Source: Engraulis encrasicolus
Taxonomy: Eukaryota > Chordata > Actinopteri > Clupeiformes > Engraulidae
Length of the DNA: 64,000 nt
NCBI RefSeq assembly: GCF_034702125.1
Contig: NC_085857.1
Location: 59,089,863 to 59,153,862, forward strand
Direction of reading: 5' to 3'
Every line of letters starts with the position of its first letter. Position 1 is the stretch's first letter. Shown here piece by piece: positions 22,298-32,760 of the stretch. The notes below the pieces were generated by a model. That model had not been told where the DNA came from, searched no databases, and worked only from the letters and a program-made list of their open reading frames with translations. Position numbers and translations under genes: made by a program.

Positions 22298-23085
22298 ATA
22301 GGGTTGCCATATGGCAACCGTCAACTTTTTCCTGTTTTTCTAGTAGATGGTACACTATAACCAATTTATTTAGACTTATTTGTGATAAGACAGCCTTTTA
22401 CTTTGAAACCAAAAAAACTTTTCAGGTAACATGATTAAGAAATAAACACAGGAAGCCCTTTTTCATCACCTACTTTGGTGTGTGGAGGTCATCGCTCAAG
22501 GCCTCCATAAATCAAGGTATTACCAACATTTCAGCCCAAAATATTGTTATAAAAAAAATAAAAACACTATCTGTAATATGTAAACTGTTATTTTTCATCA
22601 TTAAAACAACTTTAGATGCAAAGGTTTTTTTGTAAAATGGTAAAATGTTATGGTTGCCATTCACCCCAATTGATTCACCCCAATCAACCCCATTGAAATG
22701 AGTTAGGATTAGATTACTATGATGTTATTTTTACAGATATCTTATAATTCTTCTGCCAAATGAATAATCTCTACATATATTTGTAATTTTAGACATGTTT
22801 AATGTAAAAATGCATTGTACATGTTTGCAAATAGGTGTAAACAACCTTTTTGGAAGCTTTTTTGTAAATGTGTGTACATTGCCGAATTGTTGGCCATATT
22901 TTGCTATCTTACCAAAAATAATTTCACTAAATACTAAAAATGTATATTTTAATTTATGCACTTTAACATTTGGAAAGTAATATATTGGAGTTTTATCAAG
23001 GAAAAATTCTCTTTTTGAGGAAAAACCTGATTTTACACAAGATTCCACGACTGCATGAAGTTGCCATATGGCAACCATAAGCTAA
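22298..23085. mobile_element. AT-rich element bounded by GTTGCCATATGGCAAC palindromes
   Basis: The 16-bp palindrome GTTGCCATATGGCAAC occurs at about 22303 and 23061, close to the two ends of an AT-rich block, with a half copy ATGGTTGCCAT in the middle (22650). Further out the ends share only weak inverted similarity. Classification unknown. Confidence 0.4.
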
Positions 23086-23239
23086 AATCTTAATTAAAAA
23101 AAATATATATATATTTTTTTTAAATCTATTATTTAACTAATTTTAACACTAAAAAAAGCACTGAAACATTTTTTACATTGTAAATATAATAATTCATGCA
23201 GCAAACAAGTGACATTCAGTACCTCATTACACAAGACGT

Positions 23240-23374
23240 GTGTGTGTGTGTGTGTGTGTGTGTTTATGTGTGTGTGTGTGTGCGTGTATGTGTGTGTGTG
23301 TGTTTGTGTGTTTGGTCATGTCAACGTGTGTTTGCGCATTCACATGCATAGGGGCACACCCCCCCCCCCCCCAT
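23240..23374. repeat. (GT)n with shared flank, then poly(C)
   Basis: GT-rich tract with TTTGGTCATGTCAACGTGTG flank (as at 15823), ending in a run of 14 C. Confidence 0.9.
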
Positions 23375-24156
23375 TTATGTTTATAATTTGTTTGTGCTAG
23401 TGTAGCCCTGTGCTATATTTTGGGTTCATTCATTTCAATACATGTGATGGTTTCAATTCATGTGAAGGTTAAATCATTTAAAAAGGTTAAAATGTTTTAA
23501 AAAAATTAAAAGCGATTTCCATGTACTGGTAATATTCCTATGTCTAATGGTTTTGTTTTTTACAACTTTGTATTTTATTTCTGTTTTCTGATATTGCCGA
23601 ATTATTATCCTGATTCCTGATTGGTCGAGGATACTGACCCCTGAACTGTTGGAAGGAGAATGCGAGAATTTCTCAGTTCGTCGGAGGATGGTGAAGGAGA
23701 CAGCCAGCTCGGTTGTTTCTCCCAGTTAGCTTGTGCTAAACCCAAACTTTTCCAGGCTATGGGAAAGAATCTGCAGCCGAGTGTTCGAACAGGACACTTT
23801 ATTTTGCAGTGGACTTTGGTAATGTGCTTCTGGACACTTTTCTGCCGTTTTATTTGAGAAGTTTAAAGTTTGACTGTTGTTAAAACTGCACGAGACAAGC
23901 GCGAGAGCACGCCAGGTTCCGAGGCAGCAAGGAGGATCAGCTACAGTGTGTTGGTGAGCTATCCAACTGCTGTGCTTTGTGAACTGTATGGTAAGAATCA
24001 TACTGGACATCGGAGGAGTTGCGGTTTCGTTAGGAAAAGGCGGCCGAGATCGACTACACGGTGGGGACCGGGAGATTCGGTGCTGCGGGAGTCCATGCAG
24101 GAGGCTCGTGCCACGACAGGTCCACGCTCCAGCTGTGTGTTCACGCAGTGAGCACG
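23375..24156. other. Unassigned, possibly a retroelement leader
   Basis: The segment from about 23600 has the feel of an untranslated leader of a retroelement or gene, with no recognisable frame. Confidence 0.3.
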
Positions 24157-24535
24157 TGCAGTGTTGCCAAAAGAAAATCAGCCAAAGTCGCTATGGGCTT
24201 GCTGAAAGGTCGCTAGAAGTCGCTAGATGACGTCATGACGTTATGTATGACGTCACAGTGTCACGCCCAGCGCGCTGATCTACAGAAAACGTGCCCACAT
24301 GCCTTCGTCCACAGTACAGATGGGCGGTGCGAGCTACTTTTTGGAGATCAGAGGTAATCTGCAGCCCTGCTTAACCGTGGGAAACGCTTCTGACGGCGGC
24401 ACAGAGTCAGAATTATGTGGAAAAACGATGAATTTGTCACTGAAAATGCACGTTTTAAAAAGTCGCCAGATGCACCAAAAACTCGCTAAAGGCGCTAGAT
24501 GAATTTTTTGTCGCCATGTGCCCGAGATTCACTGC
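24157..24535. mobile_element. Decayed element with AGTCGCTAG repeats
   Basis: AGTGTTGCCAAAAGAAAATC at the left and repeated GTCGCTAG, GTCGCCAG and CTCGCTAAAGGCGCTAG words to 24516. I recognise the left end as a common fish DNA-transposon terminus, class uncertain. Confidence 0.45.
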
Positions 24536-24562
24536 GGTCGGTGCAGCCAGCCTGCTAGTGCT

Positions 24563-24720
24563 CATTTAAATTTGTCATATCAGTCCCTCCAGGAATTCGC
24601 GATGTTGCGATTTGCAACTTTTTCGCAACTTCAATGAATTCCCGCGAATTCTGCGCGACAGCGCAACTTTAACCAATCACCGCGATTTCCCGCAACTTTG
24701 AACCAATCCATGTCCATTAG
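24563..24720. mobile_element. hAT-like end fragment
   Basis: CAGTCCCTCCAGGAATTCGC at 24579, followed by GATGTTGCGATTTGCAAC and repeated CGCAACTTT words, is a common fish hAT terminus. Confidence 0.5.
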
Positions 24721-24832
24721 ATGCATCAATATACCTGTGTTTGCATTTGCGTTTGTGGCCGAGTTTTCATCTTCCGGACATTTTAATAACATGACTGATG
24801 ATTTATACTAAAAATGTACCACTATGGTTTAG

Positions 24833-25006
24833 GCTTTGGTCGTGTAACCTGTCAGAAGAGAGCTGTTCCTATCTGGCATCTGTGCTGATGTCACCCTCCT
24901 CATGTCTCACATTGTTGGATCTAAGTAAAAATGGGCTGCATGACTCTGGAGTGGAACTTTTATGTTCTGGACTTCAACATGAAATCTGCAAACTAGAATC
25001 ACTATG
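24833..25006 (+). CDS. NLR-type leucine-rich-repeat exon 1
   Basis: A 174-nt exon with acceptor TTTAG at 24828-24832 and donor ATG|GTATGC. It is phase 1 at the start like the other three. The peptide has [35 protein letters not shown] and [15 protein letters not shown], one two-unit LRR of the ribonuclease-inhibitor type used by fish NLRC3-like receptors. No NACHT exon is present upstream in the window, where only transposon debris was found. Confidence 0.85.
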
Positions 25007-25041
25007 GTATGCAGATTGTGTATTGAAGTAAAATTATTTAT

Positions 25042-25042
<1 letters not shown>

Positions 25043-25072
<30 letters not shown>
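25043..25072. repeat. (TG)n tract in intron
   Basis: Fifteen TG units between LRR exons 1 and 2. Confidence 0.93.
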
Positions 25073-25074
<2 letters not shown>

Positions 25075-25118
25075 CATATGTCAGGTAACTGATATGAAAG
25101 TAATTTATTTTGTTTCAG

Positions 25119-25292
25119 TTTGAGCAAGTGTAACTTGACAGAGAAGAGCTGTTCCTATCTGGCCTCTGTCCTGACCTCACACTCCTCATGCCTCACACTG
25201 CTCAACCTGAGTGACAATGCACTGCTGGACTCTGGAGTGGAACTTCTTTGTTCTGGGCTGCTGGATCACAATGTCAAACTGGAACAATTATA
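25119..25292 (+). CDS. NLR-type leucine-rich-repeat exon 2
   Basis: A 174-nt exon with strong acceptor TTGTTTCAG and donor TATA|GTAAGC. It is open throughout ([37 protein letters not shown]). It contains no ATG, so ATG-based scans miss it. Confidence 0.87.
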
Positions 25293-25378
25293 GTAAGCAC
25301 TGGTGTTGTTTTAAGGGTCAGTGTGTATGTACGTGGTTAGATTGTTGCCTAACGTTCATATTTACATTTATGTTTCAT

Positions 25379-25552
25379 TTTGTGTGAGTGTAAGTTGACT
25401 GAGATGAGCTGTTCCTATCTGGCCTCTGTCCTGACTTCACAAACCTCACATCTCACACATCTGAACTTAAGTAACAACGAGGTGCTGGACTCAGGAGTAG
25501 AGATTCTGTGTTCTGGACTGGAACATCCATACTGCAAACTGGAAGAACTACA
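25379..25552 (+). pseudogene. NLR-type LRR exon 3, acceptor lost
   Basis: The 174-nt LRR unit is open ([33 protein letters not shown]) and has a donor CTACA|GTACGC. The expected TTTCAG acceptor reads TTTCAT at 25373-25378, so the AG dinucleotide is gone. Skipping the exon would keep frame because all units are 174 nt in the same phase. Confidence 0.8.
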
Positions 25553-25814
25553 GTACGCACTGTTTTATTCTGTCACCGTTTTCAAACCCCTTTGTCCAGA
25601 ACCTATGTTATCACCTTAATATAAAAAAATCGAGTCTTAACTTTAGGCTCTCCGTAATGTTACAGCCACGTTGTTACAATGTAGTTGAGTCCTTTCAGCA
25701 AAGAGTGGCGATGACAGGCCCATTTGCACAAAGAGACTATGTGCCTTGTTTGTGTGTGTGTGTGATTGTGTTGAATTTTTGTGATTAACATTCATATTTA
25801 TATTTGGATTTCAG

Positions 25815-25988
25815 TTTGTGCGAGTGTAAGCTGACCAAAAAGAGCTGTTCCTATCTGGCCTCCGACTTGACCTCAACATCCTCACGTCTCACACTGCTCA
25901 ACTTGAGTAATAACAACCTGCTGGACTCAGGAGTGGAGCTCTTGTGTTTTGGACTTGAACATCAACATTGCAAACTGGAAGAACTACA
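25815..25988 (+). CDS. NLR-type leucine-rich-repeat exon 4
   Basis: A 174-nt exon, acceptor TGGATTTCAG and donor CTACA|GTAAGC. Peptide LCECKLTKKSCSYLASDL with NLSNNNLLDSGVELL and FGLEHQHCKLEELQ. Confidence 0.87.
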
Positions 25989-26016
25989 GTAAGCACTCTT
26001 CTTTTGTGTGTGTGTG

Positions 26017-28272
26017 TAGGCCTGGGTACTGAAATTCGGTGCTTTGAAGAAACCGAAAGGAGGGCTAAGGTTCTACTTGGCACCGAAACGTGCCTTGTCT
26101 GTCGGTTCTACACATCGGTTCTCAGATGTTCATCACGTCAGTAACCCCGGAAAGACGTTAACGCAGTCAGAAGCAGTCGCTTATTTATCGTAAAAAATCT
26201 GGCAACATTAATTGTGATCACATTCGGGCTTGCAGAGACTGCTGGCAGGCTACAACCCCCTTTTAAACAGCTGGTTAAATCATCTGTGGATACTAACGCT
26301 GCTGTTACGAGAGAAACTACCATCAGCCCATCTTTAATTTGTGTAGACTTACCGAGAAGAGAAGAGTAGCCTATATTTCTAGCGTTTGTAGACGGCAAAG
26401 ACTTAAAACTTCATCTTTGACACAGCCACAAACGAAACATTGCATGGTTAAGACGCAGATGGTTACATCGGCGTGTGAGGGAAAGTTAATTTCCACAACA
26501 TTATTTGATGCTCCCAAAAATTGAATGGCACGTTTCGGACTCATGTTTGGTCCAGCACCTGTGCTACTGATGTGCGCGCATTCTCTGACTTTTTGGATTA
26601 CATTTGGATTGAATCATAACAAAGTTTCGACTTCATCTCAATAAAAAAAGGAACTCACACCAGCAGCATCAGGTGAGCTCAGTCACTTTTGGCCGCGAGG
26701 ATAGCCTACTTTGTTTGGAGCTGTTTTGGGAGGATATTCGCCACGGCTCACAGATTTGTAACGTGGGTTATCGAAACTGAAGACACTCTATGTGGATATA
26801 TTTATATATATTGCTTGATATAATTATGGACAGTGCAAAGAACTGATTTTTGTGTCATTCGGACATTTTTTGGAAGGAATATATAATCGTAATAGTGTGC
26901 GCCCAGTGCTGTAGGCCTACTGCGTGGGTAACAAACTTCCATTGTTTAAAGGGACACTGTGTGAGATTTTTAGTTGTTTATTTCCAGAATTCATGCTGCC
27001 CATTCACTAATGTTACCTTTGTCATGAATACTTATCACCACCATCAAATTGTAAGTGTTCATTATGACTGGAAAAATTGCACTTTTCATACATGAAAAGG
27101 GGGATCTTCTCCATGGTCCGCCATTTTGAATGTCCAAAAATAACCATTTTTAGCTGCAAAAATGACTCTACTTGGACCATACTAGAAAATGTTTGTGTAT
27201 TACTTAGTAAACTTTCATGTAAATATCAAATATTGACCATTTCCTGCACAGTGTCCCTTTAATAAAACCTTTTGCATTCAGCATACCTGTCAACTTTAAA
27301 AGGAGCGTGTAGGCTTCAGCGTAAAAAAAAAGAAATATGAGTTTATACTTGTTGTTTTCTCACTCAAGTTGTCAGGGGCCGATGCAAAACTTCATGCTGG
27401 TTCAGTTTGTGATAAGGTAAATTTGTACGATTCACTACTGTGTGTGTTTACCATGAACATCGTTTGTATGAACTGACGCTGCGATGCAAAGAGAAGGCAC
27501 ACCCACGCCTAGGTCCGGAGCTCGAGAATGAGAGCTTTGATTTTTAAGGAACTTGAATTGTTGGTGGTATCTGGCATAAATTGTACTGGCAGGTAGTTTG
27601 ATAAGCAAGACCCTCTAGCTGTTGCAGAGCCCTATACGGCTCTGAGCTCGTGGGATAACTAAAGGATGTGGCAGGCTCGTCAGGGTCTGACAGCCGTGGG
27701 GATTATGGACTGACGCTTTTGACCTAGCGAACTACTGATTTTTTAGTGGGGATTTCGTCTTGCTAGCAATAATTATGCCTGTACAACTGTTGCCATTCGT
27801 GTAAATGGACGAAGCCATGTGAAAAGTTACAACTGTTTTACAATTATATTGTAGCAGGGCGAATTGTTATTGCAATGCAGCTGACTTGTTTTCATGCCGT
27901 GTCCCTCCCGTGCCGTGAAGGGGCGCAAATGGGATAGAACAGATATTTGAGGAGAATGAAACAAAGCATAGGCCTATTTCACGTCACATCTATTACTGAC
28001 TAGTACTGTCTAGTTACCAGTTCTGTGAGGCAGAGATTCAGACTGCACAGTATTCCGATTTTTCATGTAGCTTCCCATCGCTGGGAACATCTTTCACCGG
28101 AGACAAAGACGTGCAGCACGAAATGGATAGGGTTGGGTTTAGGTTTCAGATCATAGTTCTGGATTTTAAAATAAATAAAGTAAAATAGGAACCGAAAATA
28201 GAACCGTCAGGAACCGGCATCGAAACAAAGGTTCTGGAACCGGAACCAAAAATTTCTGATCGGTACTCAGCC

Positions 28273-28275
<3 letters not shown>
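26017..28275. mobile_element. hAT-like transposon, 2259 bp, in a (TG)n tract
   Basis: Left TAGGCCTGGGTACTGAAATT pairs with right, read inversely, TAGGGCTGAGTACCGATCAG. Both outer 8-mers are TGTGTGTG, consistent with a hAT duplication but uninformative inside a microsatellite. The inside carries a TTAA-type MITE and no recognisable intact transposase. It separates LRR exon 4 from the LRR remnant at 29914. Confidence 0.7.
26950..27258. mobile_element. TTAA-type MITE (piggyBac-like)
   Basis: TIRs AGGGACACTGTG and CACAGTGTCCCT with TTAA on each side (26946-26949, 27259-27262). A truncated relative is at 10853-11060. Confidence 0.8.
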
Positions 28276-28343
<68 letters not shown>

Positions 28344-28356
28344 GGTGTGTGTGTGT
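28276..28356. repeat. (TG)n microsatellite
   Basis: About 40 TG units with one TTGGG interruption. It precedes the CTGCACCAATCTACC block. Confidence 0.95.
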
Positions 28357-28361
28357 ATACT

Positions 28362-28639
28362 GCACTGCACCAATCTACCTGCGTGAGGCCACTGCTATTG
28401 GAGCACACCAACAAGGTGGGACCCTCGCTCCATGTGGGGCCCAAATTCTGGACCCCACATGATTTCACCCCTTTTTTGCTGGCGTGGTTTTGTTGTTATT
28501 GTTGAAAGTAAAAGTGTAAACACCTTTCCTCACAAACAGGTTAAGCTTAGGGATTGTTTAGGTTTGGGCACAGTTTAGCATTCTTTAGCTATTGTTAGGT
28601 TTAATATGAATGGATATGCGTGTGCGTGTGCGGGTGTGT

Positions 28640-28671
<32 letters not shown>

Positions 28672-28855
28672 TCGCGCGTGCGTGTGTGCATGCGTGTGTG
28701 TAAGTGAGTGTTTGTGAAGGAATGTGTTTCTTGCTTGGCGGGTTTTCTCTGCAGGAGGAAGACATAGCCTACCTCTTGCCCTCCGCCCGAACACTGCATC
28801 TCATCTTCCTACATCCTACAGGTAAGTCACCTTCTCATCATCATGATTTCTCTGG
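28362..28855 (+). repeat. Inverted duplication arm B (partner 9991-10489)
   Basis: Close match to the reverse of arm A. It contains a (TG)n tract at about 28621-28705 and an exon-like segment 28755-28821: acceptor TTTCTCTGCAG, open frame EEDIAYLLPSARTLHLIFLH, donor CTACAG|GTAAGT. I do not recognise the peptide. The match stops near 28855. Confidence 0.88.
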
Positions 28856-29507
28856 GGTATTTATATTCACAAATAAATGCCAAATAAAATAAATGCAATG
28901 CCACATAAAAATGTAACTTTGTAGCTAGCAGAACAGTGTTTAATTTTGAAAGCACGTGTTTTATTCTCTGTGTCTAAATCGTGCGATACATCCAGTGTGT
29001 TTTGTTTTTTTAACAGATGTGTTTTCATAAAGAAACGAAGTGTCTTTTGTATAAATTGGTGTGCAGATAGCTGGAGTCTGTGTATTGTGTAAAGGAGCAA
29101 GTGCTTTGCAAAACTGGTATGAAAGTGTAATGCTTGACTTTTGTTTAAGGTAAAGCAACATGTGTTGAAGTTATAGTACCAACAACTTAACAATATGCTA
29201 CTTTAGTTGAAGCATCGGCCTATAATGTTTAAGCAGTAGGCAAAAACTGTAAAAAGAGCATTCTTGAGTTTTGCAAATGGTTTATATCCTTGAGTCTTGT
29301 TCATTAAATAAATTCATATAGGCCTACCTTGTAGTATAAAAATACATAGTATTAATTTTCTAAAAGACGAATGTATGTCATGAAACAAAAATAAAGCACA
29401 GAATACTGGATTTAACTCTCTTCTTTCTCTCTTGTCCTCTCATTCACAGATTATAATAGTAATGCATGTGTGTGCGCGCTGGTGTGTGTGTGTATATGTC
29501 TATGTGT
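28856..29507. other. Unassigned sequence
   Basis: A good acceptor-like stretch (TTTCTCTCTTGTCCTC then ATTCACAG) ends at about 29449 but no coding frame follows. Confidence 0.4.
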
Positions 29508-29913
29508 CAGGGCTTGACATCGGCACCTGCAAACCAGCCAAAAGTCGGTAAATCTTGGCCGTGGCTATTTTATTCTCACTAGCCGCATTGGCAAGTAACT
29601 TATTATTGGGTATGACATCTCAGTGGCATTTGTACCGTTTTTTTTGCGTCTTGTGTTATATTAAGGTTCAAGAAAAATCATTCAGGTGATATTTGTCTGA
29701 TATACAGTAGGTGGTTTCATTTAACACACTATGTTCATAGGTTGTCTTGTTTCAGCACTTTCTGAGCTTAGATATATCATGGTAAGGAAAATACTTTAAA
29801 AAAATACTGATAACAAAATTGTGGCCTGTGGAAAGAATGAATAGCAAGTGACTCTGGACTAGCTATACCTAGTGACTGTGGCTACTGAGCAAAAGTCCCT
29901 CTGCTCAGCCTGT
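29508..29913. mobile_element. hAT-like element replacing the 5' half of an LRR exon
   Basis: The left end CAGGGCTTGACATCGG is a common fish hAT terminus. The right boundary is placed where LRR homology resumes. AACCAGCCAAAAGTCGG and ACTAGCC words match the element at 15338. Confidence 0.5.
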
Positions 29914-29995
29914 GAAACAACGAGCTGCTTGACACAGGAATAGAGATTCTGTGTTCTGGCGTCGAACATCAAAACTGCAAACTGGAAAAACTACA
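29914..29995 (+). pseudogene. Truncated fifth NLR LRR exon
   Basis: 82 nt matching the 3' half of LRR exon 3: NNELLDTGIEILCSG and EHQNCKLEKLQ, then donor ACTACA|GTACAT. The 5' half and acceptor are missing. Confidence 0.8.
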
Positions 29996-30028
29996 GTACA
30001 TTCTGTTTCATTTTGACACTGTTTTAAC

Positions 30029-31212
30029 TAGGGATGGGCATGATTAACCGATGATTGATCATTAAACATTTAGTCGAAGAAATTAATTTTCACCGACGAA
30101 CCGTTAAACAAAAAAAAAAAAAAACCTTGAATGTAGGTTGTTCGCCTTCCATTTGATTCCATGCCTGAGTTTAGTTTCTCTCACGTAAATCCTATGGTGA
30201 ATACCGCCACCTAGTGGACTTTCTCGCGGTACTGCGCCATAAGCGCAACTCTACTTCCTGGTTAGTTGCAGCCAGTTTTTTCAAGTGTTTTCTGCCGTAA
30301 AGCCACCGGACTTCATCTCTCCCGCAATTAATATCTTTTCACACTTGAGCCTTGGACAATATAAGTCTGTAAGTGATCATTTTGTGTTGGATTTTGTTTG
30401 TAACGAAATTGCATTGCTATTTTGAGGTAAATTTCGATCTATTTGGCTCTAGAAATGATGTTTTCTTTGCCTGGAAATGTTGGCTAATCTCATTCTACTT
30501 TCGGTTAGAAAATGACAAAGTGTACTGTAATTACTGCAATGTGAATTACAAATACAGTTAATAGACAACGTCCATGATGTATCACTTGAACACCGCGCAT
30601 CCAAGCCTTGTAAAAGACGGCGGTGATTCATCTCAACATAGCCTCGCCTCGATGTCTGCACCGTTATGTGCCTTCGTTGTTGGCTCGCAACTTGAAGCCT
30701 CCCGGTAGGGACACATAGGAGGCGAAGCGAAGAGAGGCGAAATCCAACCGTCATCAGGTCATCGCGGCGAATCAAATGGAATGGAACAGTTATGTTGTTG
30801 ATTTGATTGGGCCGTGGCAGGCGAATTCGCTCCTCATTTGCAAAACATTAAACTTTCTTTAATAATTTTGCTTCGCTTCGCACAGGTTCGCTTGCTTTCA
30901 CCTGCCTTCGCTTCTCTCATAGGAATGAATGGCAAAGTTCGCAAATTCGCGTGTATGTGTCCCTACCGTCAGTGTTTGCGCATTTCAGGTTTAGCTTTTC
31001 TTGTTAATCACTTGACACTTGTGTTGTTAATAAAAACAAATCCTCAAAGAAAAACATGATGTTTTGATGTATTTTTGTTATACAAGAGTATAGGGCATGG
31101 TGGGCCTAAATGTGTGCTGTTTTTAATATAAAAATGTTAATGGTTAACCGATTATTAATCATTAATTCTCCCGACGATCGACGAAGAAATTTTCACCGTA
31201 TGCCCATCCCTA
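30029..31212. mobile_element. hAT-like transposon, 1184 bp, with 8-bp duplication
   Basis: TIRs TAGGGATGGGCAT and ATGCCCATCCCTA. Flanking octamers GTTTTAAC (30021-30028) and GTGTTAAC (31213-31220) match at 7 of 8 positions. Subterminal TTAACCGATTATTAATCAT-like words occur at both ends. No transposase frame was recognised. It contains a nested MITE. Confidence 0.82.
30703..30968. mobile_element. MITE nested in the hAT element
   Basis: TIRs CGGTAGGGACACATA and TATGTGTCCCTACCG (30703-30968). The inside is made of GGCGAAGCGAAG/TTCGCTTCG words and has ATAGGAATGAATGGCAAAG. Confidence 0.75.
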
Positions 31213-31239
31213 GTGTTAACCTTACTATCATCCAAAAAA

Positions 31240-31516
31240 CCAAGAGAGAGAGGGGGGGAGACAGAAAGAGAGAGAGACAGAGCATTGAATTGAGAGAGAA
31301 AGAGCATTGAATGGAGAGACAGAATGTGTCAGTGTGTGTGTGAGAGAGAGAATGTGTGTGTGTGTGAGAGAGAGAGACACAGAGAGAGAGAGAGAGCGGC
31401 TCTGTTATCGTCACCTTCTGAAGAATGACATCATTGGCTCTTATCTGTGCATTCCTACCTCCCATATCTCTCCCCCCCCCCTCTCTCTCTCCCATACCAT
31501 ATATCTTCCCCTCTCT

Positions 31517-31567
<51 letters not shown>
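31240..31567. repeat. (GA)n and (TC)n purine/pyrimidine tracts
   Basis: GA-rich with GTGT interruptions to about 31398, then a CT-rich block with (TC)n at 31517-31566. Confidence 0.9.
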
Positions 31568-31570
<3 letters not shown>

Positions 31571-31663
31571 TCTCCCTCTAACAGTCGTATAAACAACTGC
31601 ACACACACACTTAAAGACAGGAATGTAAAGAAAGACACAGGGATGTGTGTTAAGTCCTCTGCT

Positions 31664-32525
31664 GTACACACTGTACACCCACGACTGCTCCCCTGCCTAC
31701 ACTAATAACACCATAGTGAAATTTGCTGATGACACCACAGTAGTTGGACTTTCAAGGGGGATGAGTCTGCCTACAGAGATGAAGTAGAGCGGTTAGAGGG
31801 GTGGTGCAGAGAAAAGAACTTGCTCCTGAACACAGCCAAGACCAAGGAGCTGGTGGTGGATTTCAGGAGGACAAGGACTGCCATCCAGCCACTTGTGATT
31901 TAAGGGGTTTGTATGGAGAGGATGTCAGACTTCCGTTTCCTGGGAGTTAACATCAGGGAGGGCCTGACCTGGGGTGTCAACACCACTGGGCTAGTGAAGA
32001 AGGCACAGCAAAGACTTTATTTCCTAAAAATACTTGAGAAAAACAACATCTGTCTGAAGCTGCTTGCGTCCTTACAGTGGAGAGCATATTGACATATTGT
32101 CTTTGTGTGTGGCTCCCAGACTGCACTGTTGCACAGAGGAAAGAGCTCCAGGGTCATAAAGGCAGCAGAGAACATCATTGACTGCCCTCTTCCATCTCTG
32201 GAGGGCCTTTACAGCACCTGCAGCCTAAAAAAGGCCAAGTGCATTCGTAGGAGACAAATCAAACCCAGGTCACAATCTGCTTGAACTGCTACCATCTGGC
32301 AAGAGATACAGGTCCATGAAAAACCAGGACAAACAGACTAAAAACAGTTTCTACGAAGCAACCATTGCTGAACTTAATTATGCTACCATAGCATAGTTTT
32401 TATACTATTCTTTATTATTGCTTCAACAAGGAACGTTCAATTCCGTTGCACTCATCACAGTGACAAATAAAATATATTGTATTGTATTGTATTGTATTGT
32501 ATTGTATTGTATTGTACTGTATTGT
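31664..32525 (+). pseudogene. LINE reverse-transcriptase 3' remnant with (ATTGT)n tail
   Basis: The frame gives LYTHDCSPAYTNNTIVKF and the catalytic FADDTTVVGLSRG (YADD-type motif), then, after a frameshift, VERLEGWCREKNLLLNTAKT, the layout of fish L2/Rex1-like ORF2. Later parts (FRFLGVNI, LTWGVNT, KKAQQRLYFLK) are in broken frames. The element ends in about ten ATTGT repeats. Confidence 0.8.
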
Positions 32526-32643
32526 AAAGGGCCTCCCTTCATTTAATGCAATGAGGAGCCAATTCAGGGCCCCTTCTCACCCTGAGCCAGGAACAAATAA
32601 CCCCTTTGTCCCTCCCTGTAGGCTTCCCTGTGTGAGAGAGCAC

Positions 32644-32716
32644 GAATATGTGGAGAGAGAGAGAGAGACACACACACACACACTCACACACACACACCCA
32701 CGTGCCCACATGCATG

Positions 32717-32757
<41 letters not shown>
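32644..32757. repeat. (GA)n-(AC)n compound microsatellite
   Basis: GA tract to 32667 then interrupted AC tract up to the terminus of the next element. Confidence 0.94.
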
Positions 32758-32758
<1 letters not shown>

Positions 32759-32760
<2 letters not shown>

